Positions 14,887 to 24,024 of a stretch of 41,219 bases of DNA are shown here, piece after piece. Numbering within the stretch: the first letter of the stretch is position 1; every line of letters starts with the position of its first letter. Origin of the DNA: Thioalkalivibrio nitratireducens (GTDB taxonomy: Bacteria > Pseudomonadota > Gammaproteobacteria > Ectothiorhodospirales > Ectothiorhodospiraceae); the NCBI GenBank assembly GCA_011390385.1, contig JAABSN010000009.1, positions 1-41,219 of the forward strand, read 5' to 3'. The notes under the pieces were generated by a model that had not been told where the DNA came from, did not search any database, and was given only the letters and a program-made list of their open reading frames with translations. A program made the translations under genes and the position numbers.

Positions 14887-16833
14887 ATGGCAACCTCTAG
14901 CGACGACATGAAACTGACCTTCCGCAAATTCCGCGACGGCGACCATGAGCGGCGGAACTGGCAAGAAGCGATTTTCGAGGGCGATCACTCCCACAAGTGC
15001 CCGGTCTACGTTCACCGTACGCCGCCGTGCCAGGGATCCTGCCCGGCCGGCGAGGATATTCGCGGCTGGCTGCAGATCGTGCGCGGCATCGAAAAACCGA
15101 CCGGCGAAATGACCTGGCAGGAATACGCCTTCCGTCGTGCCACCGATGCCAACCCGTTCCCCTCGGTGATGGGTCGCGTCTGTCCCGCTCCCTGTGAGTC
15201 GGGCTGCAACCGCAACGAGGTCGAGGATTTCGTCGGTATCAATTCGGTCGAACAGTTCATCGGCGATACCGCTCTGACTCAAGGTTTCAAATACGATCCT
15301 GCTCCGGCACTGTCCGGCAAGCGAGTCGCGATCATCGGCGGCGGCCCCGGCGGTATGTCCGCGGCCTACCACCTGCGCCGCAAGGGCCATGCCTCGACCA
15401 TCTTCGACGATCACGAAGAGCTTGGCGGCATGATGATGTACGGGATTCCCGAGTATCGTGTTCCCCGTCCAATGCTCCGCGGCGAGATGGAACGCGTGCT
15501 TTCGCTCGGCGACATCGAGACGCGCATGAACACCCGTGTAGGCAAGGACATCAGCGTCGAGGAAATCGAGAAGGAGTTCGACGCGGTCGTATGGGCCGTG
15601 GGCTGCCAGACCGGCCGCAACCTGCCGGTGCCCGGCGGCGAAGCTCCGAACTGTATCGCCGGCGTTCAGTTCCTGTCCGCGTTCAACACCGGCCGGCTGA
15701 AGGTTCTGCCGACCGACAAGATCGTCTGCGTGGGTGGCGGCGACACCTCGATCGACGTGGTTTCGGTGGCCCGGCGTCTGGGCAAGATCGAGGCCGACAA
15801 TCCGGTGGATAACCCCGAGGACGCGATCCACGGGTACGTGGCACACGATTCCGCCACCGCCGCCATGCGTACCGGCGCCGACGTGACGCTCACCTCGCTG
15901 TTCACCAAGGAAAAGATGACTGCGACCGAGCACGAGGTACAGGATGCGCTGCGCGAGGGTGTGAAGATTCTGGACGGCGTGATCCCGGTCGAGGTCGTGC
16001 TGAATGACAAGGGCCGCGCGATCGGCCTGAAAATGGCCCAGTGCCAGTTTGAGGGCAACGCGCCGAAGCCGGTCGAGGGTACCGAATTCGTGCTCGAGGC
16101 CAACCTGATCATCACCGCCATCGGTCAGGGCGGCGATCTCACCGGCATCGAGTTCATGGACAACGGCCGCGGCTTCATCGACAGCGACAAGTTCTACCAG
16201 GTACCTGGCAAGAGCGGCCACTTCGTCATCGGCGACATCATCCGTCCACACCTGCTGACGACCGCCATCGGCCACGGCCGGATCGCTGCCGACAGCATCG
16301 ACTACTTCCTGCATGAGCAGGAGCCGATCAAGCGTCCGCGGGTCGACGTTCATCATTTCAAGCTGTTGGGCAAACTCAAGGAAACCGGGCTGGAGCCGGA
16401 AGAATATTCCGGCGATCAGATCCGTGGCACGTCCGAATCCCGGTTCGCGGTGCACAACTTCGAAGACCGTTCCTCTCAGGAAATCATCTCCCACGAAAAA
16501 CTGTTCAAGGGTCATTTCCCCTACGTGGCACGCAACCTGCGCGAGGAGCACGGCCCGAGCGCCGACGAGGTGATCGGACACTTCGAGGAACGCATGCGGT
16601 CGCTGACCGAAGAAAAGGCGGTCGAGGAAGCGAAACGGTGCATGAGCTGCGGCATGTGTTTCGAGTGCGACAACTGCGTGATCTACTGCCCGCAGACGGC
16701 CGTGTTCCGGGTCAACAAGAAGCAGAGTGCGACCGGTCGCTACGTCGATACCGACTACAACAAGTGCATCGGCTGCCACATCTGCGCGGAAGTCTGCCCC
16801 ACGGGTTACATTGACATGGCGATGGGTGACTGA
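14887..16833 (+). CDS. dsrL: DsrL, NAD(P)H:acceptor oxidoreductase partner of DsrAB
   Basis: DsrL is an iron-sulfur flavoprotein related to the small subunit of glutamate synthase. In sulfur oxidisers it accepts electrons from rDsrAB and reduces NAD(P)+. The 648-aa protein has an N-terminal cysteine cluster region (C38, C48, C52, C99, C103, C107), an FAD Rossmann motif (VAIIGGGPGG, about 148-157), and an NAD(P) motif (VGGGDTSIDV, about 281). The C-terminal two-cluster ferredoxin part carries CMSCGMCFECDNC and CIGCHICAEVCP. The start has AGGAGA. dsrJ follows after two bases. Presence of dsrL is a genomic mark of the sulfur-oxidising type. Confidence 0.97.
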   Translation: MATSSDDMKLTFRKFRDGDHERRNWQEAIFEGDHSHKCPVYVHRTPPCQGSCPAGEDIRGWLQIVRGIEKPTGEMTWQEYAFRRATDANPFPSVMGRVCPAPCESGCNRNEVEDFVGINSVEQFIGDTALTQGFKYDPAPALSGKRVAIIGGGPGGMSAAYHLRRKGHASTIFDDHEELGGMMMYGIPEYRVPRPMLRGEMERVLSLGDIETRMNTRVGKDISVEEIEKEFDAVVWAVGCQTGRNLPVPGGEAPNCIAGVQFLSAFNTGRLKVLPTDKIVCVGGGDTSIDVVSVARRLGKIEADNPVDNPEDAIHGYVAHDSATAAMRTGADVTLTSLFTKEKMTATEHEVQDALREGVKILDGVIPVEVVLNDKGRAIGLKMAQCQFEGNAPKPVEGTEFVLEANLIITAIGQGGDLTGIEFMDNGRGFIDSDKFYQVPGKSGHFVIGDIIRPHLLTTAIGHGRIAADSIDYFLHEQEPIKRPRVDVHHFKLLGKLKETGLEPEEYSGDQIRGTSESRFAVHNFEDRSSQEIISHEKLFKGHFPYVARNLREEHGPSADEVIGHFEERMRSLTEEKAVEEAKRCMSCGMCFECDNCVIYCPQTAVFRVNKKQSATGRYVDTDYNKCIGCHICAEVCPTGYIDMAMGD

Positions 16834-16835
16834 GC

Positions 16836-17315
16836 ATGCGCCGTGGATTTACCCAGTTCGGCCTTGTCCTGCCAGCGCTGTTGCTGGCAGGACTGGCCAT
16901 CCTGCTGTCCGGTTGCGGGAAAGTGGAAGCGCCCTCTCCGCAACTGGTGCTGGAGGCGCGTGGCGATCAGTGTGTGGAACCGACCGACGTAATGCGTCGG
17001 AGCCACATGGAGATCCTGATGCACGAGCGTGACGAAGCCAAGCTGTATGGCCGGCGCAATCCGGAACACAGCTTTGTCGGCTGCGTCGACTGCCACGTCT
17101 CGCCCACCGCCAGCCGCGACGATCCTTCGACTCACTTCTGCATGGCCTGCCACCAATTCAATGCCGTGCGCATGGACTGTTTCCAGTGCCACACCGACCG
17201 GCCGTCGGATCTGCCGTCGCCCCGGCAGGGTGCAGACCTGGAGGAATCCGTCGAACGCCATCTCGCCGCGCAGGCCCACGCGCGCGGGACCGCCCAGGAG
17301 ATTCCACCCCAATGA
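16836..17315 (+). CDS. dsrJ: DsrJ, triheme cytochrome c subunit of DsrMKJOP, with a possible lipobox
   Basis: The 159-aa protein faces the periplasm. Three CxxCH haem sites are visible (CVDCH, CMACH, CFQCH). Cys46 (RGDQCVEP) lies at the position of the unusual His/Cys haem ligand described for A. vinosum DsrJ. The N-terminus has basic residues, a hydrophobic core and then L-S-G-C27, a canonical lipobox. The protein may therefore be a lipoprotein, or the signal may stay uncleaved as reported for A. vinosum. The stop overlaps the dsrO start (ATGA). Its exact function is unsettled; a role in sulfur chemistry has been proposed. Confidence 0.96.
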   Translation: MRRGFTQFGLVLPALLLAGLAILLSGCGKVEAPSPQLVLEARGDQCVEPTDVMRRSHMEILMHERDEAKLYGRRNPEHSFVGCVDCHVSPTASRDDPSTHFCMACHQFNAVRMDCFQCHTDRPSDLPSPRQGADLEESVERHLAAQAHARGTAQEIPPQ

Positions 17316-18052
17316 GCACTGACAACAGCGCCAACCTTTCCCGCCGCCAATTCATTTCCGGAGCTGCTGCGACAGTGGCCGGCCTCACCGTTGCGCCTGG
17401 TGTGTTTCTGCTGAAAACCGCTGGTGCTTCGAATGGCGCTGATCCAGCGACCCGATGGGGTCTGCTGATCGACACCAGCAAATGCGCAGACGGGTGTACC
17501 GCCTGCGTCAAGGCCTGTCACGAGGAAAACGGCGTACGGAGCCTCGGTCGTCCACGGACAGACGCGCAGTGGATCCGCAAGGTCAACCTGACCCAAAGCG
17601 AGACCGGACACGAACACTCGCTGCCGGTGATGTGCCAGCATTGCGAGAATCCGCCCTGTGTCGACGTCTGCCCGACCAAGGCCTCGTTCATCCGCCCGGA
17701 TGGCGTGGTTCTGGTGAACAAGCACACCTGCATCGGCTGCCGGTACTGCATGATGGCCTGCCCCTACAAGGCACGCTCGTTCGTACACGAAAAACTCACC
17801 GACCAGAAGCCGCACGCACCGCGCGGCAAGGGCACCGTGGAAAGCTGCACCCTGTGTGTGCACCGCATCGATCGGGGTGAACAGACCACGGCCTGCGTCG
17901 AGGCCTGCAACAAGGACGGGCACCGGGCAATGATCTTTGGCGACCTGAATGATCCCGACAGCGAGATCGCGCGCCGATTGCGGCAGGAAGGCAGCACCGC
18001 GATCCGGGCCGACCTGCGCCTGAACCCCGCCGTTCGCTACCAAGGCATCTGA
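17312..18052 (+). CDS. dsrO: DsrO, periplasmic iron-sulfur subunit of DsrMKJOP
   Basis: The 246-aa protein is a ferredoxin-like electron-transfer subunit of the CISM type, working with DsrP. The N-terminus has a Tat signal (LSRRQFISGAAA, residues 9-20), so it is exported folded with its clusters. Four cysteine motifs are seen: CADGCTACVKAC, CQHCENPPCVDVC, CIGCRYCMMAC, and CTLCVHRI with CVEACNKDGH. The start is fixed by the four-base overlap with dsrJ. A C-terminal tail of about 40 residues follows the last motif. Confidence 0.96.
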   Translation: MSTDNSANLSRRQFISGAAATVAGLTVAPGVFLLKTAGASNGADPATRWGLLIDTSKCADGCTACVKACHEENGVRSLGRPRTDAQWIRKVNLTQSETGHEHSLPVMCQHCENPPCVDVCPTKASFIRPDGVVLVNKHTCIGCRYCMMACPYKARSFVHEKLTDQKPHAPRGKGTVESCTLCVHRIDRGEQTTACVEACNKDGHRAMIFGDLNDPDSEIARRLRQEGSTAIRADLRLNPAVRYQGI

Positions 18053-18059
18053 CCGGGAA

Positions 18060-19316
18060 ATGACCATCATGACAGCAAAGACGCACTTCCGGGAAATCGA
18101 AGGCCGTAGCCCCCTTTATGTTGCCCTGCTCGGCGGCCTGGCCGTGCTGATCGGCCTCGGGCTTCTCGCGGCCGTACTGAAGGGAACCCACGGCCATTAC
18201 ATCACCGGCATGAACAACCAGGTCGTCTGGGGCTTGCCGCATATCTTCGCGATTCTTCTGATCGTTGCGGCCTCGGGTGCGCTCAATGCAGCATCGTTCG
18301 CGTCCGTATTCGGCCGCTTGACCTACAAACCGCTGGCCCGCCTCTCGGGCTTGCTGGCGATGACGCTGCTGATCGGCGGGCTCGTGATCCTGGTTCTCGA
18401 TCTGGGCCGGCCCGACCGGCTGATCGTGGCGATGACGCATTACAACTTCAAGTCGATCTTTGCCTGGAATATCTTCCTCTACACCGGTTTTCTCGCCGTC
18501 GTTGCCGTGTACCTCTGGTTCATGATGGAACGGCGAATGAATCGCTTCGTCCCCATTGCCGGTTACACGGCGTTCCTGTGGCGCCTGATCCTGACGACGG
18601 GTACGGGTTCGATCTTCGGTTTTCTCGTCGCCCGGGAGGCCTATGACGCCGCCATCCTGGCTCCCATGTTCATTGCAATGTCATTTTCGCTGGGCATGGC
18701 CGTCTTCATTCTGGTCGTGATTGCCAGTTTCGCTGGCACGGAACGCCCATTGGGCGACCTGGTTCTGCGGCGAATGAAAAACCTCCTTGGCATCTTCGTG
18801 GCCGGTGTTCTCTACTTCGTCGTTGCGTACCACATCACCAATCTGTACGCGACCCGGTTGCACGGGGTCGAGGCCTTCATTCTCCTTGGCGGAGGGGTCT
18901 ACACGTTCCTGTTCTGGGTGATTCAGGTCGCCATTGGCAGCATCATGCCGCTGGTCATGCTGTTCCATCCCGTGTGGAGCCAGTCGCGCCGTGTCATCGC
19001 TGGCGCTGCCGGGCTGGTCCTCGTCGGGGGCTTCGCGCAGTTGTACGTGATCGTGATTGGCGGGCAAGCCTACCCGATGGATCTTTTCCCCGGGTACGAC
19101 GAAAGCAGCACCTTCTTCGATGGCGTCGTGGCGAGCTATACGCCCTCCCTGCCCGAACTGATGCTGGGGGTCGGCGGAGCGGCCTTCGCCTTCCTGTTGC
19201 TGGCGCTGGTGATGAAATTCCTCCGTATCCTGCCGACCACCCTGGCCGACGAAGCGATCGATCCCCACACCAGCCGCGCGAGCCCCTCCGCGCAATCGGC
19301 CGCTGCCGGGGCATGA
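18060..19316 (+). CDS. dsrP: DsrP, NrfD/PsrC-family membrane subunit of DsrMKJOP
   Basis: The 418-aa integral membrane protein has about ten hydrophobic segments, beginning near residue 20 (LYVALLGGLAVLIGLGLL). It is of the NrfD family, which exchanges electrons or protons with quinones and pairs with iron-sulfur subunits like DsrO. The segment LVILVLDLGRPDRL is typical of the family. An alternative ATG lies at 18069. It starts 7 bp after dsrO, so co-translation is likely. The short C-terminus is polar and of low complexity (Ser/Ala-rich). Confidence 0.95.
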   Translation: MTIMTAKTHFREIEGRSPLYVALLGGLAVLIGLGLLAAVLKGTHGHYITGMNNQVVWGLPHIFAILLIVAASGALNAASFASVFGRLTYKPLARLSGLLAMTLLIGGLVILVLDLGRPDRLIVAMTHYNFKSIFAWNIFLYTGFLAVVAVYLWFMMERRMNRFVPIAGYTAFLWRLILTTGTGSIFGFLVAREAYDAAILAPMFIAMSFSLGMAVFILVVIASFAGTERPLGDLVLRRMKNLLGIFVAGVLYFVVAYHITNLYATRLHGVEAFILLGGGVYTFLFWVIQVAIGSIMPLVMLFHPVWSQSRRVIAGAAGLVLVGGFAQLYVIVIGGQAYPMDLFPGYDESSTFFDGVVASYTPSLPELMLGVGGAAFAFLLLALVMKFLRILPTTLADEAIDPHTSRASPSAQSAAAGA

Positions 19317-19362
19317 CCCAGACTCGCTCCGGGCCAATCGGCGCAGTGGCATAGGCACTTAC

Positions 19363-20778
19363 ATGGCCCGATTGCTCGTCTCGGCCGCGCACAAGTCTTC
19401 CGGAAAGACCACCATCAGTATCGGCCTGTGCGCGGCCCTTTCCGCCCGCGGCCTGCGCGTGCAACCGTTCAAGAAGGGACCGGATTACATCGATCCGCTC
19501 TGGTTGGGAAAGGCCGCGGGACGACCCTGCGTGAATCTCGACTTCAACACCATGTCGCGCCGGGAGATCCATGAGGCCTTTTTCACGCGCATCGCTGCCG
19601 AATCCACCGATGTCGCGCTCATCGAGGGCAACAAGGGTCTCTATGACGGGCTCGATCTCGACGGCTCGAACAGCAACGCGGCATTGGCACGGCACCTCGA
19701 TGCGCCGGTTCTGCTGGTGATCGACAGCCGTGGGATGACTCGTGGTGTTGCTCCGCTGTTGCTCGGGTATCAGGCATTCGATCCGGCAATCCGGTTGGGC
19801 GGCGTGATCCTGAACCGAGTCGGCGGGATGCGGCACGGCTCCAAGCTGCGCGCGGTGATCGAACACTACACGGACATCCCGGTACTCGGCCTGGTTTCCG
19901 ACAACCCTGCACTCCAGATTGTCGAACGTCACCTCGGACTCGTCCCCAGCAACGAGCACGCCGCCGCCGAGCAGCAGATCCGCAGTCTGGCGGAAACGGT
20001 CGGGGCGGAAGTCGATCTGGAAAGGATTTCCGGGCTGGGAGCGCAGGCTGCGGTTGCCGCCATACCTTCCGTCCCGGACACACCTCTGGCCGAGCCGCGC
20101 GTACGCATTGCGGTGGCCCGGGACGCAGCCTTCGGTTTCTACTACACCACCGACCTCGAAGCACTGGAACGCGCCGGTGCGGAACTCGTGTTCTTCGATA
20201 CCCTGCATGATGCACGGCTTCCCGAAACGGACGCGCTGTTCATCGGCGGCGGATTTCCGGAAAGCCAGATGCAGGCACTCGAGGCGAATGTTGCCATGCG
20301 CGCCTCGATCCGCGAGGCGATCGAGTCAGGTATGCCCGCATACGCCGAATGCGGCGGTCTGATGTATCTCGCCCGCGGAATCAACTGGCGCGGCGATCGC
20401 TACGCCATGGCTGGTGTTCTTCCCGGAGAGGTCACGATGCACGATCGACCACAGGGCCGGGGCCTGGTCCGACTGCAGGAGACGGGAAACGGTCCATGGC
20501 CATTGACCGGGGCAGCGGGCGAACCCGCATCGTTCGCTGCCCACGAATTCCACTACTCCGCGCTCGAGCCCCTGAGCGGAACACCGGTTTATGCGTACCG
20601 CGTGCTTCGTGGCCACGGTATCGACGGAGAGAATGACGGCATTGTTTACCGAAACCTGCTCGCCAGTTACAGCCATCTGCGCGACACCGCCCAGAATCCC
20701 TGGGCGCGGCGATTCGTCGAATTCACCCGTGCAGTCGCGACAGGAGAACGCCAACTGGCCACGACTGGCAGCCACTGA
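19363..20778 (+). CDS. dsrN: DsrN, CobB/CbiA-like sirohaem amidase
   Basis: The 471-aa protein resembles cobyrinic acid a,c-diamide synthase and is known in A. vinosum to make sirohaem amide for DsrAB. An N-terminal ATP-binding segment (SAAHKSSGKTT, residues 5-15) and the KKGPDYIDP motif are seen. The C-terminal glutamine amidotransferase domain has the expected cysteine in PAYAECGGLMYLA and the histidine segment AAHEFHYS. A role in vitamin B12 synthesis is the alternative, but no other cob gene is nearby and the position after dsrP argues for DsrN. Confidence 0.95.
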   Translation: MARLLVSAAHKSSGKTTISIGLCAALSARGLRVQPFKKGPDYIDPLWLGKAAGRPCVNLDFNTMSRREIHEAFFTRIAAESTDVALIEGNKGLYDGLDLDGSNSNAALARHLDAPVLLVIDSRGMTRGVAPLLLGYQAFDPAIRLGGVILNRVGGMRHGSKLRAVIEHYTDIPVLGLVSDNPALQIVERHLGLVPSNEHAAAEQQIRSLAETVGAEVDLERISGLGAQAAVAAIPSVPDTPLAEPRVRIAVARDAAFGFYYTTDLEALERAGAELVFFDTLHDARLPETDALFIGGGFPESQMQALEANVAMRASIREAIESGMPAYAECGGLMYLARGINWRGDRYAMAGVLPGEVTMHDRPQGRGLVRLQETGNGPWPLTGAAGEPASFAAHEFHYSALEPLSGTPVYAYRVLRGHGIDGENDGIVYRNLLASYSHLRDTAQNPWARRFVEFTRAVATGERQLATTGSH

Positions 20779-20978
20779 GCTCTCTGGCAAAAAGCCTGCG
20801 CAGGCAGGGAAAATCCCACTAACCGCAGTGGACCCGCCAGAATCCTCGCCTCCAGGGCAGGCTGCCACAAGGGCAGGAATCCGCAGGAACGCAGCTTGCA
20901 CGCGAAGCGATCCGCTGCCCGGCGGTCGTGCCAGTCGGGAAAGCCGATGCATCCAAATCCGAGAACCAGGAGCAAGAC
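20779..20978. other. 200-bp gap between dsrN and dsrR with several small dyads
   Basis: No gene is seen. Near its start lie the palindrome GCCTGCGCAGGC (20794-20805), the dyad GGG-AAAAT-CCC (20807-20817) and CCACT-aaccgc-AGTGG (20816-20831). They may form a structured leader for dsrR or the end of an upstream transcript. I looked for a cobalamin box and found none. An AGGAG site stands before dsrR. Confidence 0.4.
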
Positions 20979-21314
20979 ATGATCACCATTACCCCCGCGG
21001 CCTCGAAACAGATCCAGAGTTCGGCTCGCGAAAGCGGCATGGAAAAACCCGCATTGCGCATTGCCGCCAAGCGCATGCCCGGAGGCGGCATCGATTACGG
21101 CATGGGCTTCGATGACCATGAACGCGACAATGATCTGGTATTCAAGACCGGCGGCATCGAGGTCGTGATCGAACCGGTGAGCGTCGACCTGCTGAAGAAT
21201 GCCGTGCTCGACTACGTCGAAATGGAACCGGGCCAGCACCGCTTTATTTTCATGAATCCCAATGATCCGGAGTACAGCCCGCCCGACGGTCTGAACGCCC
21301 CACCTGCAAAGTAG
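20979..21314 (+). CDS. dsrR: DsrR, IscA-like protein without cluster cysteines
   Basis: The 111-aa protein has the A-type (IscA/SufA) scaffold fold signature (MITITPAASKQIQSS start, RIAAKRMPGGGIDYGMGF, and an FIFMNPNDP end) but contains no cysteine. It therefore cannot hold an iron-sulfur cluster. This matches DsrR of A. vinosum, for which a role in dsr expression at the post-transcriptional level has been reported. The start at 20979 is chosen for its CAGGAG site. The gene ends three bases before the convergent hydroxylase gene. Confidence 0.92.
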   Translation: MITITPAASKQIQSSARESGMEKPALRIAAKRMPGGGIDYGMGFDDHERDNDLVFKTGGIEVVIEPVSVDLLKNAVLDYVEMEPGQHRFIFMNPNDPEYSPPDGLNAPPAK

Positions 21315-21317
21315 CCT

Positions 21318-21992
21318 TCACACCTCGGCCCACATCCGCATCAGGTTGGCACGGACTCTGCCGGTGCGGCGCGTGACATCGGCGTCGGGATCAGCGGCAC
21401 GCAGTGCGTCTTCGACCTGGTGGAGATCATAGAGGAGGCGACGGCGTTCCGGTTCACGCACCATGGATTCCGCCCAGGCCACGGCGACCATCCGTTCACC
21501 GCGGGTCACCGCAGCCACTCGATGCAGGCTGGAAGAGGGATAGACCACGGCATCGCCGGCGTCGAGTTTGACCTGCTGCTCTCCGTATTCGGTCTCCACC
21601 ACGAGCTCGCCGCCCTGGTAGTCCGCAGCGGGGTTGAGAAAGACCGTCATCGATACGTCGGAGCGATAACGTCCGCCTTCCGGCCCCATGACCGGATCAT
21701 CGACATGCGGGCCATAATGCATTCCGGCCTGATAACGGGCGAAAAACGCACCCGACAGGCGCCTGGGCATCGCCGCCGCCTGAAACAGCCGATGCCGGTA
21801 CAGTGGCAGGAGCACCAGCCGGTTCAGTTCCTGCACCCGCTGATCCGCCGGGTCCGCCTCTTCGTTATTCTTGACCCGGCGCGCATCGCCCCCCGCCGAG
21901 CTGCGGCCATCGACAAACGGCAACGCGGCCAGAAGCGAGTGCACACGCTCGAGGACGGCGGTATCGAGGACCCGCGTCAGGATAACCAGCAT
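21318..21992 (-). CDS. PKHD-type Fe(II)/2OG-dependent hydroxylase (PiuC/YbiX-like)
   Basis: The 224-aa protein fits the PKHD-type hydroxylase family (usual length about 225). Iron ligands are H96-V-D98 in HYGPHVDDP and His157 in SSSLHRVA, and the 2OG-binding Arg167 lies in TRGERMVAVAW. Family members often sit with iron-uptake genes; here no TonB receptor is near. The ATG start overlaps the stop of the upstream 41-kDa gene (TGATG), so the two are translationally coupled. This ties it to a putative DsrS, but its own substrate is unknown. Confidence 0.88.
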   Translation of the reverse strand: MLVILTRVLDTAVLERVHSLLAALPFVDGRSSAGGDARRVKNNEEADPADQRVQELNRLVLLPLYRHRLFQAAAMPRRLSGAFFARYQAGMHYGPHVDDPVMGPEGGRYRSDVSMTVFLNPAADYQGGELVVETEYGEQQVKLDAGDAVVYPSSSLHRVAAVTRGERMVAVAWAESMVREPERRRLLYDLHQVEDALRAADPDADVTRRTGRVRANLMRMWAEV

Positions 21993-23095
21993 CAGAGCGC
22001 CTGAAAATCGGGTTGCAACGACCCCAGGTTCTCGTCGGTGACCGGCCAGGTCTCGGGAGGCGACTCCAGAAAACGCTGGGCAACGGCAAGCCAGTGCTCG
22101 CGCGCGGGAGCAATCGTTGCCTTCAGCAATGCCAGCGGTGCTCCCGCGACCCAGGCTTCGTAGGCGTCCCGCAACTGTGGAAAAATCGACGCGCGCATAC
22201 CGGTGTAATTGGCGAAATAGAAGTGAATTGGCCCCGCAGACCCCTCGGCCAGCAGCGCCGGAAGCGTGGTGAGGCAATCGGCCAGATGGTCGCGCACGGC
22301 CCTGGCGACCAGTTCGTGACGGCCACCCGCGACGGCTAGAACACGCTCCTGCCATGCCTCCCCGAGCGCCCTGCCGGCCAGTATTTCGCCCACCTCGTGC
22401 CACACGGCCGACTCGACTTCACTGTCTGTCATCGGCTCGAGGGTCTCCATGTCGGCCGGATCGTACCGATACGCGTCCAACGCGCGCGCCAGGGCATCGT
22501 CGGCCGGCGCACCGCGCATCTGCCAGGCCTCGATCATCTCGAACAGCAGCCGGCGCACCGAGTCGCGCCGGACAAAGATCCGATTCCCTCGCGACATCGC
22601 CGGAGGGCTGACGAGATCTCGGGCCGACTCCTCTCCCACGACATAAACGCGATAGTCATCGAAATCCTCGCGTCGCAGCAGCGCCCCGAGGAAGAACAGC
22701 GGACGCGCACCGCGACCGAGACCGGCCCCATAGACCAGGCCATGCGCACTCAGGGAATGGTTGACCGCATCCTGATCGAACGGATCATGACGGGTGTTGC
22801 CCAACGGCAGCGCCTGCGGTGAAAGATTCTCGAGTTCCTCCCAGCCCCGCTCGCGCTCGCTCACCCAGTCGCCCACGGCTTGCCGGTCGAGTGCAGCGGA
22901 CAGCGGAAGCCCGCGTTCCCAGCGGTAGAACTCGCGCATCTTCAGGAGGTAGGTGCACAGAGAGTAGTTGCCGGCAAATTGCGCGTCGGCGATATCGCAG
23001 TTGCGTTGAACCGCTGCTCGAAGTTCACCAAGGACATCGCCCGACGGGCTCTGTACCGTGGTCTCGGTCGTCTGCGTCACCGGTTGAATACCCAT
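21992..23095 (-). CDS. Conserved ~41-kDa soluble protein; DsrS candidate (Sfum_1244-like family)
   Basis: The 367-aa protein has a conserved N-terminal region NCDIADAQFAGNYSLCTY followed by LLKMREFYRWERG (about residues 32-64), which I associate with the Sfum_1244-like family of unknown function. Size (about 41 kDa) and place next to dsrR match DsrS of A. vinosum, a soluble protein reported to affect dsr expression. Unlike in A. vinosum it lies on the opposite strand. The identity rests on context and size and needs an alignment. No membrane segment or signal is seen. An upstream in-frame ATG at 23116 is an alternative start, and the ribosome sites are weak. Confidence 0.6.
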   Translation of the reverse strand: MGIQPVTQTTETTVQSPSGDVLGELRAAVQRNCDIADAQFAGNYSLCTYLLKMREFYRWERGLPLSAALDRQAVGDWVSERERGWEELENLSPQALPLGNTRHDPFDQDAVNHSLSAHGLVYGAGLGRGARPLFFLGALLRREDFDDYRVYVVGEESARDLVSPPAMSRGNRIFVRRDSVRRLLFEMIEAWQMRGAPADDALARALDAYRYDPADMETLEPMTDSEVESAVWHEVGEILAGRALGEAWQERVLAVAGGRHELVARAVRDHLADCLTTLPALLAEGSAGPIHFYFANYTGMRASIFPQLRDAYEAWVAGAPLALLKATIAPAREHWLAVAQRFLESPPETWPVTDENLGSLQPDFQAL

Positions 23096-23262
23096 GGTTG
23101 CCAAGCCTGCCGGCATTTTGCGTGATCGTCGCACGCATGCAAACCAATCCACGGCCCCAGTGCGTGTTCCCCCGCAATCTCTCCAGCACCGACGTCGAGA
23201 CGATCCCGGGACACGGTGCGGGTTTACCGCGCGCTCGGGCCGATTCATTACAATAGCGAGCC

Positions 23263-24024
23263 ATGCAACCGTCACTCGCCCACAGCGTCTCCGATAGCGC
23301 CCACTTCGCCGCGGGCGTCCGCTGCATCACCTTTGACCTCGACGACACACTGTGGCCGGTGATGCCGGCGATCCACCGGGCGGAAGCCCGCTTCTACGAC
23401 TGGCTGCGCATGCATGCGCCAGGCGTTTGCGAACGCTACACTCCGGAAGCGCTGATCGTGGCACGGACCGCGTTCATGCGCGCCGCGCCGGCAACCGAGC
23501 GCCATGATCTGACCCGGCTGCGCAAGCGCTGGCTGAGAGACATCGCGACCGAATCCGGCGCCTGCCCGGAACGCATGGCATCCGAGGGTTTCGACGTGTT
23601 CTGGCACGCGAGGAACGAGGTCGACCCCGATCCCGAAGCCGCCTCGGTGCTGGAGCTGCTGGGCCGGCACTTCCGGCTCGGCGCGATCAGCAATGGCAAT
23701 GCGGACGTCTTCCGGACCCCGCTCGGCCAATTCTTCGACTTCTCGCTCCCCGCTGCTGAAGCCGGCGTCGCCAAACCGGACCCCGCGATCTTCCGGACCG
23801 CCGCACGCCGTGCCGGATTGCCCACTGACGCCATGCTGCACATTGGTGACGATCCCGTTTGCGACGTGCTCGGTGCCCGAAACGCGGGAATGCACGCGGG
23901 GTGGTTCAATCCGCATACCAGTGAATGGCGTCACGATGCGCCGCGTCCTGTCCTCACCTTCGGCCGTCTGGGACAGATTCCGATCCGGCTCGGTCTGATC
24001 AGGCCAGCCCCGTTGCGGCCATGA
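23263..24024 (+). CDS. HAD-superfamily hydrolase (YigB-like)
   Basis: The 253-aa cytoplasmic phosphatase has all four HAD motifs: D25-L-D27 in FDLDDTLWPV, SNGN in motif II, the lysine in VAKPDPAIF, and GDDPVCDV in motif IV. An all-helical C1-type cap lies between motifs I and II. The family includes FMN phosphatase YigB and 2-haloacid dehalogenase-like enzymes; the precise substrate cannot be told. It is divergent from the DsrS candidate and its 3' end overlaps the convergent kdsB gene by 26 bases. Confidence 0.88.
   Translation: MQPSLAHSVSDSAHFAAGVRCITFDLDDTLWPVMPAIHRAEARFYDWLRMHAPGVCERYTPEALIVARTAFMRAAPATERHDLTRLRKRWLRDIATESGACPERMASEGFDVFWHARNEVDPDPEAASVLELLGRHFRLGAISNGNADVFRTPLGQFFDFSLPAAEAGVAKPDPAIFRTAARRAGLPTDAMLHIGDDPVCDVLGARNAGMHAGWFNPHTSEWRHDAPRPVLTFGRLGQIPIRLGLIRPAPLRP

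Noticed and set aside
14692..16779. A 695-codon minus-strand frame opposite dsrL
   Set aside because: Shadow of dsrL, whose flavin and iron-sulfur motifs are intact.
19363..20778. Assignment of this gene to vitamin B12 synthesis (cobB)
   Set aside because: It lies in the dsr operon at the dsrN position and no other cobalamin genes are near; sirohaem amidation is the better reading.
20779..20978. Cobalamin riboswitch before dsrR or after the CobB-like dsrN
   Set aside because: No B12-box sequence was seen on either strand; only small dyads are present.
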